This document shows, piece after piece, positions 36,900-46,197 of a stretch of DNA of 64,000 nucleotides. Within the stretch, counting starts at the first letter, position 1; each line of letters starts with the position of its first letter. The stretch lies in assembly GCA_020852475.1 (NCBI GenBank), contig JADZAR010000184.1, positions 1-64,000 of the forward strand, read 5' to 3'. Made by a program: the position numbers and the translations under genes. The notes beneath the pieces are model-generated. The model had not been told where the DNA came from. It did no database searches and saw only the letters and a program-made list of their open reading frames with translations. The DNA comes from Nitrosomonas sp. (GTDB lineage Bacteria; Pseudomonadota; Gammaproteobacteria; Burkholderiales; Nitrosomonadaceae).

Positions 36900-37784
36900 T
36901 CAAAAACCGGAACCCGCGCCCGAGGCGGGTATGAAGCCGCCATTGACGTTCACCCACGATTCGCCGGTAAATATATCGGTGATAAATGCCGCGCTGGTGG
37001 CGAAACAATCCGCTACGCGCTGATTGGTGCTCGACGTGACGGTTGTAACGGTAACCGGTGGATTGATAGTTACGCCCGGAAAGCCGGACAGCTGCGAGAG
37101 CTGATCAGTAATATCGAGACAGATATTGCTGTTCACCACCTGATTGGTCAACTCTTCCTGGGCATTGATGATGCAGGTCGATGTGTTTTGTGAGAAGAAA
37201 TCCACTGGATTGGGAATATTTGGCGGCAGATTGAGCGTAATACCGGTAGCCTGGAATGAATTGACATTATTGGTGCTCAGAATGGAAATGCCGGTTGCTT
37301 GCAGCGGTGCGGGCGGTTCACAGAAATTGGTGTTTTCGGGATTGTCGACCACAATGCATTGGCCATTCGTGGTGATGTTGACTACATTGCCGCTTTGGGT
37401 GATGACCATGCCTTCGGGAATTGTTGCTGTATCGCTGCATGCCGGGACGCTGCCGTTGCCGCCGCTACCCTGTATCTGTGCGAGCAGACTGGGCAGTGTG
37501 TCGATGAGCGTTGGGTTTTCCGTTCCCCATGGCCCACCCAGTACGTAGACTTCGTCATTTCTGACGCCTGCATAAATGCCAGTGGACGGATAAAAGCGAA
37601 ATACCCAGGGATCGACCGTCTGGGTAATCTGATGGTCTGGAAACAGATCAGGAAAAGTATTTTCCGCCCAGTTGAACAGCGTTTCAATCTGAGCGGTTGT
37701 TGCTGCTGTGGTTACCGGATTGAAGCCGAACAATAGAACCAGCAGGCATGCTGTCGAGATGATGGATTTGATGCTTTGTTTCAT
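36900..37784 (-). CDS. Secreted protein with N-terminal LFxWAE/LFP domain
   Basis: The 294-residue protein has GGAGG before its ATG and a signal peptide ending near VTTAAT. Residues 33-85 hold LFNWAE, DLFP, FRFYPSTGIYAG and EVYVLGGPWG. That pattern is shared with the C-terminal domain of the protein at 1654-2532 and, from memory, with many uncharacterised secreted betaproteobacterial proteins. The remaining 200 residues have several Cys (CSDT, QCIV, FCEPP, STCI, ICLD, DCFAT) and many Asn, Thr and Val residues, suggesting an extracytoplasmic disulfide-stabilised beta domain. Function is unknown. Confidence 0.8.
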   Translation of the reverse strand: MKQSIKSIISTACLLVLLFGFNPVTTAATTAQIETLFNWAENTFPDLFPDHQITQTVDPWVFRFYPSTGIYAGVRNDEVYVLGGPWGTENPTLIDTLPSLLAQIQGSGGNGSVPACSDTATIPEGMVITQSGNVVNITTNGQCIVVDNPENTNFCEPPAPLQATGISILSTNNVNSFQATGITLNLPPNIPNPVDFFSQNTSTCIINAQEELTNQVVNSNICLDITDQLSQLSGFPGVTINPPVTVTTVTSSTNQRVADCFATSAAFITDIFTGESWVNVNGGFIPASGAGSGF

Positions 37785-38274
37785 GGTGCCCTCCCTGTTA
37801 CGTGGCGTGGATTAAAAATCGGCTGCTTTTGTGCCATGGTGTCATACAATTGACGACCGGCCACTCGATGTGCTTTGTCTGTAGCATCCGCATTCATCGA
37901 AATCCGATGATGTTTGCATCAGCAGCACTATTGGAACATTCCGTTTGAACCGGTGTCAAGTTGATGAAAAACGGTTTATATAGTGGTATTTATCCGGCAA
38001 TAAAGCTGTATTTCAAAGTTGAATCCGTCATTCAAAAGATATCCGTTCATTATTTGTGCTGCTTGCCGCCCATCATGGAGATAATCATTTCGCGACTGTT
38101 CAAAAAAATAAACAGATTTTCTTTTTTTAACTAATTGAATATTAATTGTTAACAAATTGTTAACATAGATTTCACAATTTTATAACATTGGCTATGTTAT
38201 CAATCTGACAAGTATTCACCGTGGATTCGGTTGTATGCGGCTATTGATATTAACTAAATGGAGAATTAAATATT
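37785..38274. other. AT-rich regulatory region upstream of the SulP-type transporter
   Basis: The 490-base divergent gap becomes very AT-rich toward the transporter. It contains the repeats at 38146-38200 listed separately and a 6-bp inverted repeat TCATCG/CGATGA near 37894-37910. No gene is visible. Confidence 0.5.
38146..38200 (+). promoter_or_regulatory. Candidate operator: TTGTTAACA direct repeats and ATAACAT palindrome
   Basis: TTGTTAACA occurs twice with an 11-base period (38146-38154 and 38157-38165). It is followed by ATAACAT-TGGCT-ATGTTAT (38182-38200), a perfect 7-bp inverted repeat. The arrangement 75-130 bases before the transporter start is typical of a dimeric activator site such as those of LysR-type regulators. 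The regulator is not identified. Confidence 0.4.
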
Positions 38275-39585
38275 ATGGGAACGCAAACTCAGGATGCAAA
38301 ACCGGTTGTTCAGACAGGTTCGGCAGCTTTCCAATCACAGTATTTTTTGCGCGACACTGCTGCCGGATTAATCACTGGCGCCATGGCGATACCGCTGTCG
38401 ATCGGTATTGCCATCATGTCCGATTATCCGATCAAGGTCGGTCTTGCGACCGTGGCTTTTGCCTGCCTTGTCGGCTGGATCAACGCCTGGTTCAAGCCCG
38501 GCAACTTTATCGGTGCGCCGGGCATCGCTGCGGGGCTCGCGCCTGTGCTGGCGCTGGGCGTGGCCACTTTCGGCATTCAGAACATGGCATTCTGTATCTT
38601 CCTGACCGCAACCATGCAGGCGATCATCTGGTACTTTAACTGGCAGAAGTTTTTATTGATTGCCGTTCCGGCTTATCTGGTCGAGGGCCTGTTGGCGGGG
38701 GTGGGATTGAAGATTTTTCTGAAATTTTCTGAATTCACCTACGAAATAGCTGACGACGTGGCGACAGAAGAGTTCTGGAATGGCGCGCGTATTCAGATGG
38801 TTATTATTTCCGCGGCTGGTTTGGGAGTATTCTTATATCTGTTTTCCAAATTCAAGGATACACAACCGGCTATTCCCTATTTTGCACTGATTCTTGGTGG
38901 CGCGCTGTTGGCTCAAGTTGTTGCTGTACCGATGATTCATGTTGAGGATGTGCCGCTTTATCTGCGATTGCCATTGCCTGAGCCTGATGTTACGGCAACG
39001 ATCATGATTTATATGGTGCTTTTTTGCGCAATGCTGGCGGTTATTGACGTAATCGAACAGGTGATGAGTAACGCAGCGATTGAAAAAATCGATCCTTTGA
39101 AACGTAAAACAAACAGCAACAACAGTCTGCTGGCGATATGGATCGCGAATATGGGATCAAGCTTCTTCGGCGGCATGACTAATCTGGATGGACTGGCGAA
39201 AAGTACGACGAACAAACTGGCTGGCGCGTATACGAAATTTTCGGTGCTGGTAATCGGTTTCTTCATTACTTTTTTCATTTTCAATACGGAATATCTGGAT
39301 TATCTGCCGAAATTCGCGCTGGCGGCGATCATGATGTTTACCGGCTACAAGATGATTGCAGGGCTGGTTCATGTGACGCATTATGGCCCTTATGCATTGA
39401 TGCTGGCGTTCATGTGCGGCGGTCTGGTCTTTATGGTCGGCATTTTTGAGGGCCTGTTGATCGCGATGGCGATACATGGTTTTATTCATTATATGGTGTA
39501 TACCAATCATGATAAAACGCCGGGAAGAGCGGTTATCAAGCGGTATTTTGAGAATCTCAAGAAAGACAGCTCCAACTTGCAGTAA
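38275..39585 (+). CDS. SulP-family-like anion transporter without STAS domain
   Basis: The 436-residue protein has about ten to twelve hydrophobic segments. It resembles SulP/SLC26 permeases in the GLITGAMAIPLSIGIA start and the GAPGIAAGLAPVLALG and PAYLVEGLLAGVGLKIFLKF stretches. The cytoplasmic STAS domain normally found at the C-terminus is absent, and the protein stops soon after the last helix. SulP members carry sulfate, bicarbonate or other anions. In an autotroph a bicarbonate carrier is attractive, but that is inference. A universal stress protein follows 108 bases downstream. GGAG lies 12 bases before the ATG. Confidence 0.75.
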   Translation: MGTQTQDAKPVVQTGSAAFQSQYFLRDTAAGLITGAMAIPLSIGIAIMSDYPIKVGLATVAFACLVGWINAWFKPGNFIGAPGIAAGLAPVLALGVATFGIQNMAFCIFLTATMQAIIWYFNWQKFLLIAVPAYLVEGLLAGVGLKIFLKFSEFTYEIADDVATEEFWNGARIQMVIISAAGLGVFLYLFSKFKDTQPAIPYFALILGGALLAQVVAVPMIHVEDVPLYLRLPLPEPDVTATIMIYMVLFCAMLAVIDVIEQVMSNAAIEKIDPLKRKTNSNNSLLAIWIANMGSSFFGGMTNLDGLAKSTTNKLAGAYTKFSVLVIGFFITFFIFNTEYLDYLPKFALAAIMMFTGYKMIAGLVHVTHYGPYALMLAFMCGGLVFMVGIFEGLLIAMAIHGFIHYMVYTNHDKTPGRAVIKRYFENLKKDSSNLQ

Positions 39586-39633
39586 TCATTTCCATTGCCG
39601 AGGCTAGTTTGCGGGCCGCAGTGAAAGATCGAG

Positions 39634-39657
39634 CAGGGTGAAAGAATAGTCACCCTG
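39634..39657 (+). promoter_or_regulatory. Intercistronic hairpin between transporter and stress-protein genes
   Basis: CAGGGTGA and TCACCCTG form a perfect 8-bp stem with an 8-base loop. A T-run follows after about 15 bases (ACATTTTTTAAGGG), so it could be an attenuating terminator or an mRNA stabiliser. Confidence 0.45.
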
Positions 39658-39693
39658 TCCGAGTTAACAAACATTTTTTAAGGGTATAGCGCA

Positions 39694-40104
39694 ATGTATA
39701 AAAAAATAATGGTTGCTGTTGATGGCGGCGAAACGGCTAATCAAGCTTTGGCGGAGGCGCAGAATATCGCCAATATCTATAACGCGGCAATCTGTATTGT
39801 TCACGCAGTGCAGGGAGATAACGCAGCGGATGCGAGCGCTGGTAATGAGATACTGGCGCAGGCTGAGTCATCTGTTGACGCACTGAATATTGAAACCCGC
39901 CTTGTGCGCGCAAATATCGAATATGGATTGAATGGCGTTGTTGAGGCTATCGCTGATGCGGTTGTCGACTGGGAGGCCGATTTGCTGGTGGTGGGAACCG
40001 CCAATCGCCGCGGGCTGGAGCGCTTTTTTATCGGATCCGTTGCCGAACAGCTTGTTTCCCATGTCAGCGCATCGATATTGCTGGTGCGCCCGCGAACAAC
40101 CTGA
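39694..40104 (+). CDS. Universal stress protein (UspA family)
   Basis: The 136-residue protein starts KKIMVAVDGGETANQALAEA and ends with LLVVGTANRRGLERFFIGSVAEQLVSHVSASILLVRP, the nucleotide-binding Gly-rich signature of ATP-binding Usp proteins. AAGGG precedes the ATG. It follows the SulP-type transporter and may be co-expressed with it, which suggests a role in regulating transport under stress. This is inferred from context. Confidence 0.93.
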   Translation: MYKKIMVAVDGGETANQALAEAQNIANIYNAAICIVHAVQGDNAADASAGNEILAQAESSVDALNIETRLVRANIEYGLNGVVEAIADAVVDWEADLLVVGTANRRGLERFFIGSVAEQLVSHVSASILLVRPRTT

Positions 40105-40191
40105 AAAAGGCTGACAGGCATACTGCTCGCACACGGTATTAAGGCAAGGGGTTTTATCAGGAAATTCCTGTTGCGGTGTGCGGTGAAAGGA

Positions 40192-41475
40192 TCACGAGTG
40201 CGGATTAAACAGCACGGTAAATCGGGATCCTTGGCCTTTTTCACTTTCAAAAAATACTTTCCAGCCATAACGCTCGCAGATTCGCTGAACAATGGTCAAA
40301 CCCAATCCAATTCTGTTGCTGTCGCCCGATTTGTGCGTAATATATTCCTTGAATAATTGCGTCTGTATGGTCTGATCAATACCGGCCCCGGTATCGCTGA
40401 CGGACAAACGATCGGGTAACAGCGATATGGTAATGGCGCCTTTATCCGTGTGACGGAATGCATTGCGCACCAGATTCGCCACCAGTACGCTGAGTATTCC
40501 CGCGTGTGCGGCGACTTCCAGTTGTCCGTTGACCGCAACGCTGACATTGACCGGTTTATCGCCCAGCCATACGCGTTGTTGCTCAATCACTTTACGTACG
40601 ATTGGCTCCATAGCGCAGGCTGCGGTGTTATGCGTGGACGCATGGTTAATTTGCGCCAGTATCAGAAAAGTTTCGATCAATTCAGACATTTCATCCGCAG
40701 CGCGCTGAATGCGCTGAATTCTGGCGTATTCCGGCGTGGATGGATCGGCTTTCGCCGCCAGCACTTCAGCCGCCATGCTGATACTGGTCACGGGTGTGCG
40801 CAATTCATGGCTCACGTTGCTGGCGAATTCCTTTTCGCGAATCAACAAGTATTGCAGTTGTTCGTGATAGTGTTTCAATTTTCGCGCCAGTACGCCTATT
40901 TCATCGTCACCGAACTCGGACAGGTCGAGCGCCTCGCCGGGCTGATTTTTGAACGCCATAACCTGATAGGCCAGACGCTTTATCGGACTAATGACATGCT
41001 CGGCTACCGCCCAGCCGATGACCAATGCGATGAGTAAGGTCAGAATGGCGCATAACCAGACAAGGCGGATAAAATCATCTTCACGCTTATGAATGCTGGT
41101 GTCATCGAATTGCACGACATATCTTATGTCGTTGACATGCTGAACCAGAACGCGATAATCCCGGCCATTGAATACGATGTCGTAGGTTCCCTGAGGGAGG
41201 TTGCGCACGTGCTCCGGCAATTGATGTTGCTCCGAAAGCGGGGCGGTATAAATAATGATGGTTGAGCGTGATCGTGAAGTGGCGGGGATTTGCGCTGTAC
41301 TTTCAGCTTGTTTTTGCAGTGTTGTCAGCTCGGTTTTAAGAATGTCATCGAGTATTTCCGCCTCTATCGATTTTAATGCCGCAACAAGACTGATGCCGAG
41401 TGTGAATGTGAGAAAAACACCAAACAGTAGGAACGCCAGTGTGATACGTTTTCGCAGGCGCTTAGTCTTCTGCAT
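40192..41475 (-). CDS. Two-component sensor histidine kinase
   Basis: The 427-residue kinase has two transmembrane helices (about residues 10-32 and 135-158) with a periplasmic sensor between them, then HAMP. The H-box is SNVSHELRTPVTSISM near 210, the N-box is LVANLVRNAFRH near 335, and the G-boxes are VSDTGAGI and GLGLTIVQRI. It overlaps the upstream response-regulator gene by 14 bases, so the pair is one transcript. The stimulus is unknown. Neighbouring stress-protein and anion-transporter genes may be targets. Confidence 0.95.
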   Translation of the reverse strand: MQKTKRLRKRITLAFLLFGVFLTFTLGISLVAALKSIEAEILDDILKTELTTLQKQAESTAQIPATSRSRSTIIIYTAPLSEQHQLPEHVRNLPQGTYDIVFNGRDYRVLVQHVNDIRYVVQFDDTSIHKREDDFIRLVWLCAILTLLIALVIGWAVAEHVISPIKRLAYQVMAFKNQPGEALDLSEFGDDEIGVLARKLKHYHEQLQYLLIREKEFASNVSHELRTPVTSISMAAEVLAAKADPSTPEYARIQRIQRAADEMSELIETFLILAQINHASTHNTAACAMEPIVRKVIEQQRVWLGDKPVNVSVAVNGQLEVAAHAGILSVLVANLVRNAFRHTDKGAITISLLPDRLSVSDTGAGIDQTIQTQLFKEYITHKSGDSNRIGLGLTIVQRICERYGWKVFFESEKGQGSRFTVLFNPHS

Positions 41476-42145
41476 TGTTGTCTGTTAATTTATAACCGAA
41501 GCCGCGTACAGTGTGAATTAAAGGACGTTCAAAAGGTTTGTCAACGGCCTGGCGGAGGTTGGACAGATGGGTGCGCAATGCATCGCTGTCGGGGCGATTG
41601 TCCTGCCAGACGGCGTATTCGAGTTCTTCCCGTTTGATCACGCGATGTGGATTCTGCATTAGAAAGGTCAGCAAGCGGAAAAGGATTGGGTTGAGATTGA
41701 TGTGTTTTCCCGCGCGATGCACGTCATGCGTCTCCATATTGAGCGCGAGATCGCCAATTTGCAATTGTGACGGTGGTATGCGCCTGATGCGCTCTGACAG
41801 TGCCTTAACCCGCGCCGCCAGTTCTTTTAGCGCGAATGGTTTGATGAGGTAGTCATCGGCACCGGATTGAAAGCCTTCCAGTTTGTTTTCGAGAGAATCC
41901 CGGGCAGTCAGCATGATCACCGGAATGAGCCGTTTCGCATCCTGACGAAGCCTGCGACAGAGTTCCGTGCCGTCGATGCCCGGCAATCCCAAATCGAGGA
42001 TGATCACGTCATAGTCTTTGGTAAGGGCCAGGTGTAATCCTGTCAAACCATCGCGTGCAGCATCAATCGTGTAGCCGAGGGTTTCAAGATAGTCATAAAT
42101 ACTGGCGGCAATATCCTGATTATCTTCCACGATCAATATATTCAT
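41462..42145 (-). CDS. OmpR-family response regulator
   Basis: I use the ATG at 42145 (MNILIVEDNQDIA...), which starts exactly at the receiver domain and has AGGA upstream, giving 227 residues. The upstream start at 42211 would add 22 residues that do not belong to the fold. The phosphorylated Asp lies in VIILDLGLPGIDG near 51, the conserved Lys in LIKPFA near 101, and the winged-helix DNA-binding domain ends with HTVRGFGYKL. It pairs with the kinase it overlaps. Confidence 0.95.
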   Translation of the reverse strand: MNILIVEDNQDIAASIYDYLETLGYTIDAARDGLTGLHLALTKDYDVIILDLGLPGIDGTELCRRLRQDAKRLIPVIMLTARDSLENKLEGFQSGADDYLIKPFALKELAARVKALSERIRRIPPSQLQIGDLALNMETHDVHRAGKHINLNPILFRLLTFLMQNPHRVIKREELEYAVWQDNRPDSDALRTHLSNLRQAVDKPFERPLIHTVRGFGYKLTDNNAED

Positions 42146-42583
42146 GGGCGCGATCCTGATAAACCCTGTGGAGTTGGGCGTCGCCGCTGGGAACCGTGAG
42201 CGGATTGACAAAGTGTGGTGGTAAACATGAAGTCACTTTTCAATATAGGTAAATTAATGGCTGGAAAACATACTCGCTTAATCGAGTAGATTTTTCTGGG
42301 CAATGTGTCAGATATTGTTTATACCGCAATATTGCTCCCGAACAGTGAAATTCCAGCGTAGGTTATTATAGTCAAAGCAATGTAAAATTAATGTTAAGGA
42401 CAGCTTAAAATTTTGCAAAGTAAGTGATTGTATGATGAATCATTTTCTGATTTGCTGAACAACTTGAATAAGGTGCGTGTTATCTTTGATTTGCGCAATG
42501 GAGCGCATTCTCCAGAGAAACTCGGAATAAGGTAGAATCAACAGTTTGCCAGTCCGGTTGGTTATGTTTAAAGTGAACTGTAT
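42146..42583. other. Divergent intergenic region, AT-rich
   Basis: These 438 bases lie between the response regulator and the second universal stress protein. They should hold both promoters. I see no reading frame or hairpin that I would call. Confidence 0.4.
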
Positions 42584-43030
42584 ATGAATAATTATAAGAA
42601 AATTCTTGCTGCTATTGATTTCTCGGATTACGACGGTATTGTTGTTAAGCAGGCCAAGCACCTGGCCAACCAATTAAATGCCGAGCTTGGTGTGATTCAT
42701 GTTCTGGATAATATTCCCATGCCGGATACGCCGTACGGTGTCATTGTTGCATTGCGTGATGAATCCGGTGATCCGCTTCTGGAAGATGAAAAAAACAGAT
42801 TCAATCAGGTATGCGATAGTGTGGGTATTGCGCCGGCTAACCGCTGGCTGATCTGGGGAAAACCGCAGGAAGAAATTATTCAGCTTGCGCTGAAGGAGCG
42901 GATCGATCTGATTGTCGTCGGATCGCACGGCCATCATGGATTGGCGGCGTTGATGGGATCAACCGCAAAAGGTGTTATTTTTAATGCCGAGTGTGACGTT
43001 CTGACCGTGCATTTAAAAGATAATCAGTAG
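42584..43030 (+). CDS. Universal stress protein (UspA family)
   Basis: The 148-residue protein begins YKKILAAIDFSDYDG and has LIVVGSHGHHGLAALMGSTAKGVIFNAECDVLTVHL at the C-terminus, the family nucleotide-binding signature with a GSHGHHG variant. It is the second Usp gene near the two-component system and is divergent from it. It converges on bamD, with seven bases between the stops. Confidence 0.93.
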   Translation: MNNYKKILAAIDFSDYDGIVVKQAKHLANQLNAELGVIHVLDNIPMPDTPYGVIVALRDESGDPLLEDEKNRFNQVCDSVGIAPANRWLIWGKPQEEIIQLALKERIDLIVVGSHGHHGLAALMGSTAKGVIFNAECDVLTVHLKDNQ

Positions 43031-43037
43031 GCTTCAG

Positions 43038-43850
43038 TTACCAGAATTTCCACCACGATGGATTTTCGGAATCCTGTATATCATCGAGGAACTTGCTGTC
43101 GGGAAAATTTCTTTTCAGTACGCGTTCGGCGTCATCGCTTAATTCGGGCATGCCCAGCGCATTGTAGGCCTGGGACATGATATAAAGCGCTTCCTCGGCG
43201 GCGGGTGTAAGCGGGTATTCCTTGATTGCGTACTGCGCTCGATTGGCCGCGGCGACATAGGCGTGTCGTTTCATATAATAACGCGCAACATGGACTTCGT
43301 TCATGGCGATGACATTCAGCAAATGCGCCATGCGTTGCCTGGAATCGGGCGCGTATTTACTGTTCGGGAAACGTGTCACCAGTTCCTTGAAGTTTTCAAA
43401 CGATTCGCGTGATGCTTTCGAGTCGCGCTCGCTCATGTCCTGTTTCAGAAAGCCGCGCATCAGGAAGTTCATGATGCCCCAGTTATCATGATAATTAACC
43501 AGGCCCTTGATATAATAGGCATAATCAACATTGGGGTGATTGGGATGCAGTTTAATGAAGCGATCGGCTGCGGCAATAGCCGAAGCCTGTTCCTGATTTT
43601 TATAATGCGCGTAGGCCGTTTCAAGCTGGGCCTGCTGTGCATAGCGACCGTAAGGATATCGAGCTTCCAGTCCTTCAAACAGTTTAATTGAAGCTTCATA
43701 ATTTCCACTGTTTAGTTTTTCTTTTGCTTCTTCGTAAAACTTGCTTGCCGACCAGTTATGCGTATCTTCTTTCTGATCGGGCAGTAAACCGCATGCGGAT
43801 AGTGTAGTCGCCAGAATTAAAAACAACGCAATGTTTTTGAACATCATCAT
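43038..43850 (-). CDS. bamD: Outer-membrane assembly lipoprotein BamD
   Basis: BamD is the essential lipoprotein of the BAM complex that inserts beta-barrel proteins into the outer membrane. The chosen start (ATG 43850, 270 residues; ATGs at 43847 and 43844 are alternatives) gives a short signal and lipobox LSACG near residue 20. Helical TPR-like repeats follow, including RYPYGRYAQQAQLETAYAHYK and FPNSKYAPDSRQRM, which are BamD signatures. The upstream in-frame extension to 43991 overlaps the divergent rluD gene and is rejected. Confidence 0.95.
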   Translation of the reverse strand: MMMFKNIALFLILATTLSACGLLPDQKEDTHNWSASKFYEEAKEKLNSGNYEASIKLFEGLEARYPYGRYAQQAQLETAYAHYKNQEQASAIAAADRFIKLHPNHPNVDYAYYIKGLVNYHDNWGIMNFLMRGFLKQDMSERDSKASRESFENFKELVTRFPNSKYAPDSRQRMAHLLNVIAMNEVHVARYYMKRHAYVAAANRAQYAIKEYPLTPAAEEALYIMSQAYNALGMPELSDDAERVLKRNFPDSKFLDDIQDSENPSWWKFW

Positions 43851-43864
43851 AAAGTCAAAAAAGC

Positions 43865-44890
43865 ATGGAATCAAAAAAAGATTATAACGTAAAGTCGCCA
43901 TCGCCAGCACGGCTTGAGACGGATGCCTCGGTCGTACATGTTGTGATTTCTGTGGACAATGCGGGCCAGCGCCTTGATCAGGCGCTGGCAAAATTGTTGC
44001 CGGACTGGTCGCGCAATCGCATTCAGTCCTGGATACTCAATGGGCGTGTTAAGCTGGATGAGCAGAGCTGTACGACTAAGCAGAAAGTCTGGGGTGGGGA
44101 GCATATTTCAATTTACCCCGATGTTCCCGTCGTCGAGCAACAGCATGTGCCTGAAGCTATCCTGCTGGACATTGTTTTCGAGGATGAGACGCTGCTGATT
44201 ATCAATAAACCGGCTGGTCTGGTGGTGCATCCTGGAAATGGCAATTGGCAAGGTACCTTATTGAATGCGTTGTTGCATCATTTGCCGCAACTTCAATGCG
44301 TTCCGCGCGCGGGCATCGTTCATCGGCTGGATAAAGATACCAGCGGATTGCTGGTCGTAGCAAAGACGATTGAGGCGCAAACGAGTCTGGTGCGCCAATT
44401 GCAGCAGCGTACAGTCAAACGTGATTATTTGGCGCTGGTGCTGGGTAGGGTTGCCGGTAGCGGTAGTATTGACGCGCCTGTTGGCCGCCATCCGGTGCAT
44501 CGCACAAAAATGGCTGTTAACATGCGCGGGAAGCCGGCGCGAACACATTATCGCGTTCTCGAACATTTGACGGGGTGCTCATTATTGCAGTGCAGTCTGG
44601 AAACGGGGCGTACACATCAGATTCGTGTTCATATGCATTCCATAGGACATGCATTGGTCGGTGATTCTGTTTATGGCGGCAAGCCAGGAAAGATGGCTGC
44701 GGAAATTGGAATGCTTTTGAGTGTATTCCCCCGACAGGCGCTGCATGCATGGAAGCTGGCGCTTTGTCACCCTGGAAATACGCAGTTAATGGAGTGGCGT
44801 TCTGAAATACCTGATGATCTGGCAGTATTGCTTGAGCAGCTCCGGCTTTGTGGTCAGCAAGATGCTCGGAATGCTTTTTATAAGTCCTGA
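43865..44890 (+). CDS. rluD: Ribosomal large subunit pseudouridine synthase D
   Basis: The enzyme makes pseudouridines in helix 69 of 23S rRNA. The 341-residue protein has an N-terminal S4 RNA-binding domain (about 30-85), the catalytic Asp in HRLDKDTSGLLVVAK near 157, and ETGRTHQIRVHM near 247. It is divergent from bamD with 14 bases between starts, as is common in proteobacteria. Its 3' end overlaps the convergent LysR gene by 13 bases. Confidence 0.95.
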   Translation: MESKKDYNVKSPSPARLETDASVVHVVISVDNAGQRLDQALAKLLPDWSRNRIQSWILNGRVKLDEQSCTTKQKVWGGEHISIYPDVPVVEQQHVPEAILLDIVFEDETLLIINKPAGLVVHPGNGNWQGTLLNALLHHLPQLQCVPRAGIVHRLDKDTSGLLVVAKTIEAQTSLVRQLQQRTVKRDYLALVLGRVAGSGSIDAPVGRHPVHRTKMAVNMRGKPARTHYRVLEHLTGCSLLQCSLETGRTHQIRVHMHSIGHALVGDSVYGGKPGKMAAEIGMLLSVFPRQALHAWKLALCHPGNTQLMEWRSEIPDDLAVLLEQLRLCGQQDARNAFYKS

Positions 44891-45786
44891 TCCCAGTATG
44901 GTATTTTGCCGATGCGCGTGGCAAGAAAATCGATAAACGAACGTACCTTGGCGGGTACATGGCGGCTGGGCAAATGGCAAGCATAAACGTAACGCTCCAC
45001 CGCGATGTATTCGGATAGTACTGCTTGCAGTTTTCCGCTTTGCAATTCCTTGCCGACAGTAAATGTTGGCAGTAGCGCGATACCCAGGCCGCCCAATACC
45101 GCCTGAGACAGCGCGTCATCATCATTGATGCGCAAATTGCCTGAAACAGGCACGGTAATGATGCCCTCGGGACCGGTAAAATTCCAGTGCCCCTGTTCTC
45201 CAGAGAGTGTGTAGTCCAGGCAATTATGTTTGATCAGATCTTCTGGTGTCCGCGGTATGCCGTTTTTCTCAAAATACCGAGGGGTTGCGCATAATCTGCG
45301 CCGTGCAGGCGCCAGTCTGCGGGCGACAAGATTCAGATCCGGTTCATTAGTAACCCGAATGATGACATCCTGGCCTTCCTCGACCAAATCGACCGGACGA
45401 TCGGTGATGGTTAAGTCAATCCGGATTTCCGGATAGCGCGCAAGAAAATCAGCTAGTGCGGGTGCTACATGCAGCGTGCCAAAGGCGACGGATGCGCTGA
45501 CTTTAAGCATGCCGCGCGGCTCGGCCTGTAGGCTGTTTACAAACCGTTCTGCCTGCTCTGCTTCATCTAGAATGTGCGCCGAGTGTTCTGCGAGTACGGC
45601 GCCCGCCTCGGTCAGGCTGAGATGCCGTGTGCTGCGGTTTAATAATTGCGCGCCAAGATTCTTTTCCAGTTTGGAAATTGCCTTGCTGACGGCGGCGCGC
45701 GAAATACCCATGCGTCTTGCAGCCTCAGCAAAGCTTCCAGCTTCAACTACGCGCGCGTAGATGCCTAATAAATTAAGATCTTGCAT
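44878..45786 (-). CDS. LysR-family transcriptional regulator (CrgA-like group)
   Basis: The 302-residue protein has an N-terminal winged helix-turn-helix (FAEAARRMGISRAAVSKAISKLEKNLGAQLLNRSTRHLSLT, about 17-57) and a LysR substrate-binding domain starting near 90. It resembles the group that includes CrgA/DsdC-like regulators, but no effector is identifiable. LysR genes usually control a divergent neighbour. Here the divergent side is the intergenic region with the orphan terminator at 46252-46287. Confidence 0.93.
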   Translation of the reverse strand: MQDLNLLGIYARVVEAGSFAEAARRMGISRAAVSKAISKLEKNLGAQLLNRSTRHLSLTEAGAVLAEHSAHILDEAEQAERFVNSLQAEPRGMLKVSASVAFGTLHVAPALADFLARYPEIRIDLTITDRPVDLVEEGQDVIIRVTNEPDLNLVARRLAPARRRLCATPRYFEKNGIPRTPEDLIKHNCLDYTLSGEQGHWNFTGPEGIITVPVSGNLRINDDDALSQAVLGGLGIALLPTFTVGKELQSGKLQAVLSEYIAVERYVYACHLPSRHVPAKVRSFIDFLATRIGKIPYWDQDL

Positions 45787-46092
45787 TATTTAAGCTATTG
45801 TCAACCTTATGGAAACAATATAATTCAGTATACAGCACTTATCGGGAATTATTTATGCCTGTATGATCAGCTTTAATTTGAACAGGAAGGTTCTTGAATT
45901 ATCGTGACAGTATGAGTTTTGCGTAGAGTCGGAAAATTTTTTTTTGCAATAATATTTTGTGAATATTTCGATATTATGAATAAACCAAAGCCACTATTGT
46001 CAACCAATATAATCAGACTTGCTGGTAAATCGTTTGATAGTACGATGAATGGATAAGCTGTTGGGTTTTCTGGTTTTGCGGAGTTAATCACG

Positions 46093-46155
46093 ATGGCGAA
46101 TAAAGAAATATTTATGGCTGATCTCCGTCTATTGCTTTTCTTGGATGCTAACTAA
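46093..46155 (+). CDS. Candidate 20-residue small protein or leader peptide
   Basis: ATG 46093 has GGAG 9 bases upstream and encodes MANKEIFMADLRLLLFLDAN before TAA. The peptide ends with a short hydrophobic run. It is followed within 50 bases by a strong hairpin and then a terminator, all on the plus strand. It could be the coding part of a short regulatory RNA, a leader peptide, or chance. Confidence 0.25.
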   Translation: MANKEIFMADLRLLLFLDAN

Positions 46156-46197
46156 CTCAATACATTGAAAACAGCTCTTCAATAGTAAGTGAAATGG

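Noticed and set aside
43851-43991. N-terminal extension of bamD to 43991
   Set aside because: It would overlap the start of rluD, and it places extra residues before the lipoprotein signal peptide.
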